From contig NZ_JBBHZZ010000003.1 of NCBI RefSeq assembly GCF_037482405.1, positions 186,001-250,000 on the forward strand: a stretch of 64,000 nucleotides of DNA, in the 5' to 3' direction. The position numbers were made by a program, and so were the translations under genes. Shown here in pieces: positions 1 through 7,165 of the stretch. Every line of letters starts with the position of its first letter. Within the stretch, counting starts at the first letter, position 1. Below the pieces are notes generated by a model that saw only the letters and a program-made list of their open reading frames with translations, was not told the origin of the DNA and did not search any database. Source of the stretch: Pseudokineococcus marinus. Lineage in GTDB: Bacteria; Actinomycetota; Actinomycetes; Actinomycetales; Quadrisphaeraceae.

Positions 1-359
1 TCGCGGGGGAGGTCGTCGAGGCGCTGCTCGCGCTCGCGCGCGGCGTCGTCGTCGGACATGGCCAGGGCCTCGCGCTCGGCGTCGAGGGCCTGCGCGAGCT
101 GCTCGCGGGCGCGCTGCAGCGGCCCCGCCAGGTCGCCGGAGCGCCGCAGCTCCTTCTGCCGCCGCGCCGCCCGGGCGGCGAGGTCGCGCAGCCCGCGGCG
201 CCCGTCCTCGCCGCGCTCGAGGAGGTCGCGCAGCGCGTCGCGCACGCTGCGGCCCTCCATGACCTCGCGCCCGAGGGCGTCGACGGCGGCGCGGACGTCG
301 AGCGGGCCGGCCAGCGGGTCGGGGCCGCCGGCCCACGCGCCGTAGGAGAAGCGGGCCAT
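1..359 (-). CDS. VWA (CoxE/ChlD-like) domain protein, N-terminal part
   Basis: Minus-strand gene starting at ATG 359 and running off the left edge, so only about 119 N-terminal residues are visible. It begins MARFSYGAWAGGPDPL and continues with an Arg/Glu/Leu-rich helical stretch, typical of the region ahead of the von Willebrand A domain in actinobacterial VWA proteins that pair with MoxR/ChlI ATPases. The MIDAS motif would lie outside the window. GGAGG sits about 6 nt before the ATG. It lies about 100 bp downstream of the ChlI-like ATPase gene on the same strand, which supports an ATPase plus VWA adaptor pair. The client of the pair is unknown. Confidence 0.6.
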   Translation of the reverse strand, partial: MARFSYGAWAGGPDPLAGPLDVRAAVDALGREVMEGRSVRDALRDLLERGEDGRRGLRDLAARAARRQKELRRSGDLAGPLQRAREQLAQALDAEREALAMSDDDAAREREQRLDDLPR

Positions 360-462
360 GAGGACCTCCGGGGGAGGGGCGTGCGGTGCGGGACGGGCGC
401 CGGCCCGGACCGGCCCTGGGCGGACCTGTCCGGGCGCGGGCCGGGGGGCGGGCTGGCGGCGG

Positions 463-1959
463 TCAGCCGCCGTAGAGCGTGCGGGGCCCGCCGGGAGCCT
501 CGACGACCTCCTTGCCGAGGCGCCGCAGCAGGTGCAGCCCCTCGAGGACGAGCTCGACGGCCGAGGCGGCCTGCGGGGCGCTGGGCTCGTCGCCGAAGCC
601 GAAGGCGTCGAGCACCTGCGCGAGGCCCGGCACCGCGCCGAGCGAGGCGAGGACGTCGGCGGCGGGCACGAGCTCGCCCGTCTCGACGGTCCCGCCGTCG
701 GCGACGACGGAGGTGAAGCCCGACAGGTCGAGCCCCCGCGTGCGGCGCCGGAACACCTCGGCCACGGCGGTGCGCCGCAGGTGCTCGAGGACGTCGTGCT
801 CGCGGCCCTCCTCGCCGGACTCGAACTCGACCTTGCCGCGCAGCGTCGTCACGACCGACTCGGTGTCGCCGACGCGCGCCACGGCGGGCTGCTCGCCCAC
901 GAGGGCCGAGCGGCGCAGCGCGGCGGCGGCCGTCGTCTCGGCCGCGGCGACGGCGAAGCGCGCCGAGACACCGGAGCGCTGGTCCACCGAGGGCGACTCG
1001 CGCACGGCGCGGGTGAAGCGCACGAGGACCTCGAGCAGGACGTCGGGCAGCTCGGCCGCCAGCGCGGCCTCCTGCCGGACGAGGGCCACCTCGGCGTCGA
1101 CGTCGAGGGGGTAGTGGGTGCGGACCTCGGCGCCGAAGCGGTCCTTCAGCGGCGTGATGATCCGCCCGCGGTTCGTGTAGTCCTCCGGGTTCGCCGTCGC
1201 GACGACGAGGAGGTCGAGCGGCAGGCGCAGGGCGTACCCGCGGACCTGGATGTCGCGCTCCTCGAGCACGTTGAGCAGCGCCACCTGGATGCGCTCGGCC
1301 AGGTCCGGCAGCTCGTTGACGACGAAGATGCCGCGGTGGGCCCGCGGCACGAGGCCGAAGTGGATGGTCTCCGGGTCCCCGAGGCTGCGGCCCTGCGCCA
1401 CCTTGACGGGGTCGACGTCGCCGACGAGGTCGCCGACGCTCGTGTCCGGCGTCGCGAGCTTCTCGGTGTAGCGCGAGCTGCGGTGCAGCCAGCCGACCTC
1501 GAGGTCGTCGCCGTGCTCGGCGGCCAGGGCGCGCGCGGTCGCCGAGACGGGCGCGTAGGGGTGGTCGTGCAGCTCGCTGCCGGCGACGACCGGCGTCCAC
1601 TCGTCGAGGAGCCCGACGAGCGTGCGGGCCAGGCGCGTCTTGCCCTGGCCCCGCTCGCCGAGGAGCACGAGGTCGTGCCCGGCGAGCAGCGCGCGCTCGA
1701 CCTCGGGGACGACCGTGTCCTCGTAGCCGACGACGCCGGGGAACCGCTCGGCGGCGGTGCGGCCCGCGCGCATGGCGGCGAGGAGGTTCTCGCGCATCTC
1801 CTCGCGCACGCCGCGCAGGACGTGGCCGCTCGCGCGCAGGGCGCCGAGGGTGCGGGGGAGGTCGGCGGGCGGGACGGGGTCGAGCAGCAGCTCGGTGGCG
1901 TCGACGGGGGCGGTCACGCCGGTGGGGGCGGAGGGGGTCGGCTCAGCCGGAGGGGTCAC
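463..1959 (-). CDS. ChlI/MoxR-like AAA+ ATPase
   Basis: 498-residue AAA+ ATPase of the magnesium-chelatase subunit I type. A Walker A motif GERGQGKT lies near residue 105. A Walker B-like segment GIFVVNELPDL and the sensor-1 segment VVATANPEDYTNRGR follow, with a long C-terminal helical lid. No other chelatase or bacteriochlorophyll gene is present, so a MoxR-style chaperone role with the adjacent VWA protein is more likely than tetrapyrrole metalation. The assigned GTG at 1959 directly abuts an AGGAGG, which is too close for a normal ribosome-binding site. The true start may therefore be a little downstream, in the Pro/Ala-rich N-terminus. Confidence 0.8.
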   Translation of the reverse strand: MTPPAEPTPSAPTGVTAPVDATELLLDPVPPADLPRTLGALRASGHVLRGVREEMRENLLAAMRAGRTAAERFPGVVGYEDTVVPEVERALLAGHDLVLLGERGQGKTRLARTLVGLLDEWTPVVAGSELHDHPYAPVSATARALAAEHGDDLEVGWLHRSSRYTEKLATPDTSVGDLVGDVDPVKVAQGRSLGDPETIHFGLVPRAHRGIFVVNELPDLAERIQVALLNVLEERDIQVRGYALRLPLDLLVVATANPEDYTNRGRIITPLKDRFGAEVRTHYPLDVDAEVALVRQEAALAAELPDVLLEVLVRFTRAVRESPSVDQRSGVSARFAVAAAETTAAAALRRSALVGEQPAVARVGDTESVVTTLRGKVEFESGEEGREHDVLEHLRRTAVAEVFRRRTRGLDLSGFTSVVADGGTVETGELVPAADVLASLGAVPGLAQVLDAFGFGDEPSAPQAASAVELVLEGLHLLRRLGKEVVEAPGGPRTLYGG

Positions 1960-1963
1960 CTCC

Positions 1964-2851
1964 TCACGCTACGTCCGCCCCGGGCGGCGCGCCGCGACGG
2001 GACCTGCGTCGAGGGCCGCGGTGACCGGGGGCGCCCTCAGGCGGCGGGGCCCGGGAGGTCGGCGGGCGCACGACCCGGGAGGAGAACCGGTGGGCCCAGG
2101 TCCACCCGAGCCGCGTGTACATCCGCCGGGCGACGTCGTTGTCGGCGTACATGCCGAGCGTGACGGCGGGCGCCTCCCGCAGGAGGTGCCGGGTCGCCCC
2201 CGCGGTGACGGCGGCGCCGTGGCCGCGCCCCCGCAGGTCGGGGTGCGTCGCCACGGACGCCAGGTGCGGCGCGGGGCCGCCGTCGTCACCCGTCGCGGCG
2301 ACGCACGCGACGACGCGGTCGCCGCGTCGGAGGCCGAACCAGGCGCGCGCGTGCGCGTCCCCGGGCTGCACCGACGAGCGGGGGCTGGCCGCAGCCAGCA
2401 GGTCCGCCACCGCGGCCGCGTCCGGCCCCGGCCGCTCGCGGGTGCCGACGTCGAGGACGGCGACGTCCTCCTCACCGGGGAGGGGTGCCGCCGGTGCGGA
2501 CGTCGTCCACGCCCAGTCCCAGTCGTCCCCGCCGACCAGGCGGGCACCCACGGCCGGCTCCTGCTCCAGCAGCAGCTCCGGGGTCCCGCGGGGCAGGGTC
2601 ACGAGCGCCGGGGCCGCGTCGTCGAGCACCGCCGCGACGAGGGCCACGGCGTCGTCGGCGGGCCCGAGGACGACGAGGGACCGGCCGCGTCGACGGTCGG
2701 CGAGCACGCCCGTCGCCGCGCCCCGCCGCCAGGCGCCGTGCACGCGCGACGGCGCGAGGTGCCAGCGGAGGAACGGGTCTCCGGCCGGGGCTCCCAGGGG
2801 CAGGGCGACGGGCTCCGGGGCTCCGGCGCACGGGCGGTGCGGGTGCGGCAC
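1964..2851 (-). CDS. GNAT-family N-acetyltransferase
   Basis: About 295 residues. The C-terminal third carries the GNAT acetyl-CoA motif: a beta strand SVATHP, then RGRGHG as the pyrophosphate-binding R/QxxGxG/A loop, then an alternative-substrate strand MYADNDVARRMYTRLGW typical of the FR47-like subgroup. The N-terminal half (residues about 20-160) is a divergent second domain. The GTG at 2851 was chosen because AGGA lies about 8 nt upstream. A GTG at 2935 would add 28 residues without recognisable structure. The gene ends 5 bp from the ChlI start and is divergent from rarA. The substrate is not predictable. Confidence 0.7.
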   Translation of the reverse strand: MPHPHRPCAGAPEPVALPLGAPAGDPFLRWHLAPSRVHGAWRRGAATGVLADRRRGRSLVVLGPADDAVALVAAVLDDAAPALVTLPRGTPELLLEQEPAVGARLVGGDDWDWAWTTSAPAAPLPGEEDVAVLDVGTRERPGPDAAAVADLLAAASPRSSVQPGDAHARAWFGLRRGDRVVACVAATGDDGGPAPHLASVATHPDLRGRGHGAAVTAGATRHLLREAPAVTLGMYADNDVARRMYTRLGWTWAHRFSSRVVRPPTSRAPPPEGAPGHRGPRRRSRRGAPPGADVA

Positions 2852-2938
2852 GAGGCGATCCTGGCACCGGCCGCACGAGGACCGCGCCACGCCCGGCGGC
2901 AGGCGGGCGGGCGGCGGAGGAGCGAGGGTCGTCACGCC

Positions 2939-2944
2939 TAGCCT
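2939..2944 (+). promoter_or_regulatory. -10 element of leaderless rarA promoter
   Basis: TAGCCT followed by exactly 6 nt and then the GTG start of rarA. The same geometry recurs before aroC, aroB, pyrF and the last gene of the window, which suggests leaderless transcription starting at or next to the start codon. Confidence 0.55.
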
Positions 2945-2950
2945 GGCGCC

Positions 2951-4402
2951 GTGAGCGGGCCGGACCTCTTCAGCGACGACGACGCGGCCCCCGCGGCGCC
3001 GGGCCGGCCCTCCGCCGAGGGCGCGCGCCCTCCGCTCGCCGTCCGGATGCGCCCGCGGACGCTGGACGAGGTCGTGGGCCAGCAGCACCTGCTGCGCGCG
3101 GGGTCGCCGCTGCGGCGCCTCGTCGAGAGCCTCTCCGCCGCGGGCGGAGCGGACCCGCGGCCGCCCGACGGGGCGCCGCGCCGCGTGACCCGGGCCGCGC
3201 CGACGTCCGTCGTGCTGTGGGGGCCGCCGGGCACGGGCAAGACGACGCTCGCGCACGTCGTCTCCCGGGCGAGCGGCGGGGACTTCGAGGAGCTGTCCGC
3301 CATCACCGCCGGGGTCAAGGACGTCCGCCGGGTCATGGACGTCGCCCGCGAGCGCCGCGACCTCCACCGTCGGCGGACCGTCCTCTTCCTCGACGAGATC
3401 CACCGCTTCACCAAGGCCCAGCAGGACGCGCTGCTGCCGGGGGTGGAGAACGGCGTCGTCGTGCTCGTCGCCGCGACGACGGAGAACCCGAGCTTCAGCG
3501 TGATCTCCCCGCTGCTGTCGCGCTCGCTGCTGCTCACCCTGCAGCCGCTCGAGCCGGCCGACGTGCGCGGCCTGCTGGGGCGGGCGCTCGCCGACGAGCG
3601 CGGCCTCGCCGGCGAGGTGGCCGTGGAGGACGACGCCCTCGAGCACCTCGTCCGGGTCGCGGAGGGCGACGCCCGGCGGGCCCTCACGGCCCTCGAGGCG
3701 GCGGCGGGGGCGGCGGCGGCCGACGCCTGGGAGGCCGGGCTGCCCGACGACGAGCCCGTGCCGCTGCGCCTCGAGCACGCCGAGCGCGCGCTCGAGGCCG
3801 CCGTCCTGCGCTACGACCGCGACGGCGACCAGCACTACGACGTCATCAGCGCCTTCATCAAGTCGATGCGGGGCAGCGACGTCGACGCCGCGCTGCACTA
3901 CCTGGCGCGGATGCTCGAGGCGGGGGAGGACCCGCGCTTCATCGCCCGGCGGATCGTCGTGGCGGCGAGCGAGGACGTCGGCATGGCCGACCCGACGGCG
4001 CTGCAGACGGCGGTGGCGGCGGCCCAGGCGGTCCAGCTGCTGGGGATGCCGGAGGCGCGCATCACCCTGGCGCAGGCCGTCGTCCACCTGGCGACGGCGC
4101 CGAAGTCGAACGCGGCCTACCTCGGCGTCGACGCCGCCGTGGCCGACGTGCGCGCCGGGCGGGCCGGCGTCGTGCCGCCGCACCTGCGCGACGGCCACTA
4201 CGCGGGGTCCGCGCGGCTCGGGCACGGCGTCGGGTACGTGTACGCCCACGACGCCCCGCACGGGGTCGCTCCGCAGCAGCACCTGCCCGACGCGCTCGTC
4301 GGCCGGCGCTACTACGCGCCCACCGACCGGGGCGCCGAGCGGGAGATCGGGGCGCGCCTGGAGCGGCTGCGCGCGGTGCTCGAGGGGCGCGCCCGGCCCT
4401 GA
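2951..4402 (+). CDS. rarA: Replication-associated recombination protein A (RarA/MgsA)
   Basis: 483-residue AAA+ ATPase of the RarA/WRNIP1 clamp-loader-like family, which acts at stalled replication forks. Walker A GPPGTGKTT is at residues 91-99. The Walker B segment FLDEIHRF and the sensor-1 region ATTENPSF follow. The C-terminal half has the tetramerisation domain with the conserved DQHYDVISAFIKSMRGSD stretch. The length fits the family. A 20-residue insert rich in Arg/Pro separates the N-terminal motif from Walker A. The gene is transcribed alone from a leaderless GTG and is followed by convergent blh. Confidence 0.95.
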   Translation: MSGPDLFSDDDAAPAAPGRPSAEGARPPLAVRMRPRTLDEVVGQQHLLRAGSPLRRLVESLSAAGGADPRPPDGAPRRVTRAAPTSVVLWGPPGTGKTTLAHVVSRASGGDFEELSAITAGVKDVRRVMDVARERRDLHRRRTVLFLDEIHRFTKAQQDALLPGVENGVVVLVAATTENPSFSVISPLLSRSLLLTLQPLEPADVRGLLGRALADERGLAGEVAVEDDALEHLVRVAEGDARRALTALEAAAGAAAADAWEAGLPDDEPVPLRLEHAERALEAAVLRYDRDGDQHYDVISAFIKSMRGSDVDAALHYLARMLEAGEDPRFIARRIVVAASEDVGMADPTALQTAVAAAQAVQLLGMPEARITLAQAVVHLATAPKSNAAYLGVDAAVADVRAGRAGVVPPHLRDGHYAGSARLGHGVGYVYAHDAPHGVAPQQHLPDALVGRRYYAPTDRGAEREIGARLERLRAVLEGRARP

Positions 4403-4442
4403 GCCGACGCCCGGCGCGGAGCGCTCGACCCCCCGGAGCGGC

Positions 4443-5510
4443 TCAGCGGCGCAGCAGCGCCCGGTCGGCGAGGGCGACAGCCGCGGCGTGCGGCACCGTC
4501 AGGCACAGCACGAGGACGAGCGCCGCGGGCACGACGTCGCCCCCGGCGACGACGACGAGGACGACGAGCCCGGCGAGCGCCATGCCCGTCGGCAGGGCCG
4601 CCGCGCGGGCGAAGCGGCGGCCGGCCGCGCGCAGCGCCGTCGGGGAGAGGGGCCTCCCGGGGCACCCGCCGCCGTGCCGGACGGCGTCGAGCGCGAGCAG
4701 GCGCAGCAGGTGGCGCAGCGAGTGCCACAGGCCGAAGTAGGCGGCGAAGGCGGGCAGCGGCGGCGCCAGGAGGAAGAGCCCGGCGAGGAGGAGCGGCTCC
4801 AGCGCGCCGACCGTGTCGCGGCGGCGGGCGGCGAGGAGCGCCGTCGCGAGCACCGCGGCGAGGACGGGCGCGAGCGCGACGCGGGCGCCGAGGACGACGG
4901 AGGCGCCGGACCCGCCGGACAGGACGTCGAGGAGGTGGACGACGTCGGCGTGGCCGAGCGCGAGGGGCGTCGCCACGGGGACGCCGCCGAGCGCCACGAC
5001 GCGCACGGCGCCCGTCACGCGCTCGGCGGGGGTGCGGGGGCCCGTCGTCCCGGTGCGCCAGCGGTGGACGACGTCGTCGGCGAGCCCGAAGTGCAGGGCG
5101 GCGAGCACGAGCAGCGCGCCGAGCACGGGGAGCGGCGCGAGGCGCAGCGCGAGGACCGCGAGGGCCACGAGCCCGACGTAGGCGAGCCCCACGAGGGCGC
5201 GCCCGCCGCGGCTGCGGGGCGTCAGCTCGGGCTGCATGAGGTCGACGGCGCCGTGCGGCAGGCCGACGAGCACGGCCGTCACGAGCAGGAGCGGGGCCGC
5301 CGCCGCGGCGAGCCCGGGGGCCAGCGCCGCGGCGGCGGGGACGACGGCGGCCACGAGGGCCGCCGTCGCCAGGGGCACGGCGACGACCCCGGTGCGGAGC
5401 GGTCCGGAGAGGCGGGGGAGCGCACCGAGCGCGTCCGGCCCTGCCGGCAGTCCCGCCCCTCCCCGCGGCGCGGTGCGCCGCAGGGAGGGCCGGGGGGAGG
5501 TCGTCGCCAC
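4443..5510 (-). CDS. blh: Beta-carotene 15,15'-dioxygenase, Brp/Blh family
   Basis: Integral-membrane oxygenase that cleaves beta-carotene to two retinals, the chromophore of the adjacent rhodopsin. Family signatures are present: GLPHGAVD in an early helix, HFGLADD, YFGLWHSLRHLLRL and a terminal LTVPHA. Their histidines are the presumed iron ligands. Multiple Ala/Leu/Val-rich membrane segments fill the rest. The GTG at 5510 (355 residues) starts 4 nt after the rhodopsin stop. An upstream ATG at 5615 would overlap the rhodopsin gene by 100 bp and is disfavoured. A start nearer the first membrane helix is possible. Rhodopsin then blh is a common two-gene order and implies co-expression. Confidence 0.88.
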   Translation of the reverse strand: MATTSPRPSLRRTAPRGGAGLPAGPDALGALPRLSGPLRTGVVAVPLATAALVAAVVPAAAALAPGLAAAAAPLLLVTAVLVGLPHGAVDLMQPELTPRSRGGRALVGLAYVGLVALAVLALRLAPLPVLGALLVLAALHFGLADDVVHRWRTGTTGPRTPAERVTGAVRVVALGGVPVATPLALGHADVVHLLDVLSGGSGASVVLGARVALAPVLAAVLATALLAARRRDTVGALEPLLLAGLFLLAPPLPAFAAYFGLWHSLRHLLRLLALDAVRHGGGCPGRPLSPTALRAAGRRFARAAALPTGMALAGLVVLVVVAGGDVVPAALVLVLCLTVPHAAAVALADRALLRR

Positions 5511-5514
5511 GACG

Positions 5515-6516
5515 TCAGCCTCGGCGAGGCCGGCGCGGGCCGCCCGCGGGAGCCGCGTGCTCGGGGACGTGGCCGTTGCTGCCCGCGGCGACCGACGTCG
5601 CGGCGGTGCCCGCACCGGCGAGGGCCGGCTCGGCGGGCAGGGACACGAGCTCGCCCGAGACGAAGACCTCGGAGGGGTAGAGGTCGGGGAGCTGGGCCTC
5701 CGGGGTGCGCGCGTCCTCCGCCGTGCGCAGCTTGGCGACCTTGTGGATGAGGACGCCGAAGCCGACCTTCGCCGTGATGTCCGCGGCGCAGAAGACGACC
5801 TGGACGGTCACGGCCCAGCCGGCGCTGTCCGCGCCCGCCCACAGCGGCACGAGGTACAGCAGCGGGTAGGCGCCGAAGACGCTGAAGAGCAGGATGACGG
5901 CGTTGCGCAGGCTGGTGCCCGCCTCGGCGCCGATCTCGCGGCGCGTCTGCGCGTAGGGCCGGTACATGAAGACGTACAGCGCGATGAAGAAGACCGTGGA
6001 GATCGCGCCCCAGACGAGCAGGGGAGCGGTGGGGTCGCCGCCGCCCAGCGTGATGGCGCCGAAGTAGCCGGTGACGATCATGAGGAAGGCGCTGGCCATC
6101 GCGCCGAAGCGCCACCAGGCGCTGCTGCGACGGGCCAGGGTGCAGACGGCGAAGAGCTCGGCCGTGAGGATCGGCACGGTGACCGACCAGTCCATGTAGC
6201 GCAGGCCCGTGACGTTCGTGCCCGGGTCGGGGACGAAGGACGCGCCGTCGGCCGTGGCGGTGAAGTGGGTCAGCCACGTGATGACGAGCAGGCCGTAGGC
6301 GAGGGCCGCGACCCAGCAGATGCAGGCCGAGGCGATGCTCGCCGGCCGGTAGCGCTTCGAGACGTCGCTGCGCGTGGCGACGGCGTAGAGGCCGCCCGCG
6401 AACAGCGCGAACATCGAGACGGCGAAGGAGTAGAGGACGAGGTCGTACTGCCAGGCGGAGAAGGTCGAGGTGCCGGTGAAGGTCCCGCTCGCCAGCAGCG
6501 CGTGGGCTGTGCTCAT
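5515..6516 (-). CDS. Light-driven proton-pump rhodopsin with putative antenna fenestration
   Basis: Seven-helix type I rhodopsin of 333 residues. Helix C reads RYMDWSVTVPILTAEL, giving Arg106, Schiff-base counter-ion Asp109, Thr113 and proton donor Glu120, which is the DTE pattern of proteorhodopsin/xanthorhodopsin proton pumps. Helix G has Asp246 and retinal Lys250 in ADITAKVGFG. His84 in helix B probably matches the His that pairs with the counter-ion. Leu117 aligns with proteorhodopsin Leu105, suggesting green absorption. Gly170 in LLVWGAIST replaces the bulky Trp of bacteriorhodopsin and leaves space for a carotenoid antenna. A hydrophilic tail of about 65 residues follows helix G. The start ATG has a weak GAGAG. 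The gene is divergent from marR. Confidence 0.93.
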   Translation of the reverse strand: MSTAHALLASGTFTGTSTFSAWQYDLVLYSFAVSMFALFAGGLYAVATRSDVSKRYRPASIASACICWVAALAYGLLVITWLTHFTATADGASFVPDPGTNVTGLRYMDWSVTVPILTAELFAVCTLARRSSAWWRFGAMASAFLMIVTGYFGAITLGGGDPTAPLLVWGAISTVFFIALYVFMYRPYAQTRREIGAEAGTSLRNAVILLFSVFGAYPLLYLVPLWAGADSAGWAVTVQVVFCAADITAKVGFGVLIHKVAKLRTAEDARTPEAQLPDLYPSEVFVSGELVSLPAEPALAGAGTAATSVAAGSNGHVPEHAAPAGGPRRPRRG

Positions 6517-6591
6517 GGGTGCTCTCGATTCGGTGGAGGACGTCTGCCGTGCCGGTCGACGGCCGTGGTGCCCGTCGCGTCATCACCGTGG

Positions 6592-6620
6592 TGCAACCTT
6601 TGCTCCCATGCAACATTTGC
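6592..6620. promoter_or_regulatory. Twin palindromic operator between rhodopsin and marR
   Basis: Two copies of a 12-mer, TGCAACCTTTGC (6592-6603) and TGCAACATTTGC (6609-6620), lie 17 bp apart. Each contains the inverted repeat GCAA-N3-TTGC. The sequence is conspicuously AT-rich for this genome and lies in the 184-bp divergent region. MarR dimers typically bind such inverted repeats, so control of rhodopsin-blh and of marR itself by the neighbouring MarR is inferred, not shown. Confidence 0.45.
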
Positions 6621-6700
6621 TTCAGGGGACGGTCTCGGCAGCCCTCCGACCGCAGGGGTCGGACGCCGGTCTGGCACCCTCGACCTCTTGAGGGGGTGCC

Positions 6701-7165
6701 GTGTCCGATCCAGGAGATGATCCGGTCGCCGGACCCGACTGGGAGGAGCTCTCGCACGTGCTGGTGGACCTCGTGCGCACCGCGGTCGCGTCCGCGCCGG
6801 ACGCGCTGACGCCCGTGCAGCTGCGCTGCCTCGAAGTGCTCTCGGCCAGCGGTGGCCGCGCTCGTGTCAGCGACCTCGCGGAGGCGCTCGGCGTCGTCGC
6901 GTCGAGCGCCAGCCGGCTCGTCGACCGCCTCGTCGCGCTCGGCCTCGTGAGCCGTCGCCAGGCCCGCGCCAGCCGCCGGGAGGTCGACGTGTCCCTCACG
7001 GGAGCCGGCCGCCGCGCCGTCCAGCGCTCCACCGCCGCGGTGACGGCCGCGCTTGAGACGGCCACGGCCGGCATGGCGGAGGGGGACCGCGAGGCGCTGC
7101 GGCGCGGGCTCGCCGCGCTCGGCGCCTCGGTCACCGCCCCCGCTCGCGGCGGGGCCGCCCCGTGA
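6701..7165 (+). CDS. MarR-family transcriptional regulator
   Basis: 154-residue winged-helix regulator. The core VQLRCLEVLSASGGRARVSDLAEALGV is the helix-turn-helix entry, and SSASRLVDRLVALGLVSRR is the recognition helix plus start of the wing. DVSLTGAGRRAV closes the domain, with dimerisation helices at both ends. GTG 6701 has GAGGGGG 5 nt upstream. It is transcribed divergently from rhodopsin-blh and overlaps the following phosphatase-like gene by 4 nt, so the two are translationally coupled. No cysteine is present, so an oxidant-sensing thiol mechanism is unlikely. The ligand is unknown. Confidence 0.85.
   Translation: MSDPGDDPVAGPDWEELSHVLVDLVRTAVASAPDALTPVQLRCLEVLSASGGRARVSDLAEALGVVASSASRLVDRLVALGLVSRRQARASRREVDVSLTGAGRRAVQRSTAAVTAALETATAGMAEGDREALRRGLAALGASVTAPARGGAAP

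Noticed and set aside
358..4740. Very long open frames on the strand opposite or in other frames of ChlI, rarA and blh (500-770 codons)
   Set aside because: At this GC content non-coding frames stay open. They are Arg/Pro/Ala-rich, have no domains, and lie over genes with clear family motifs.
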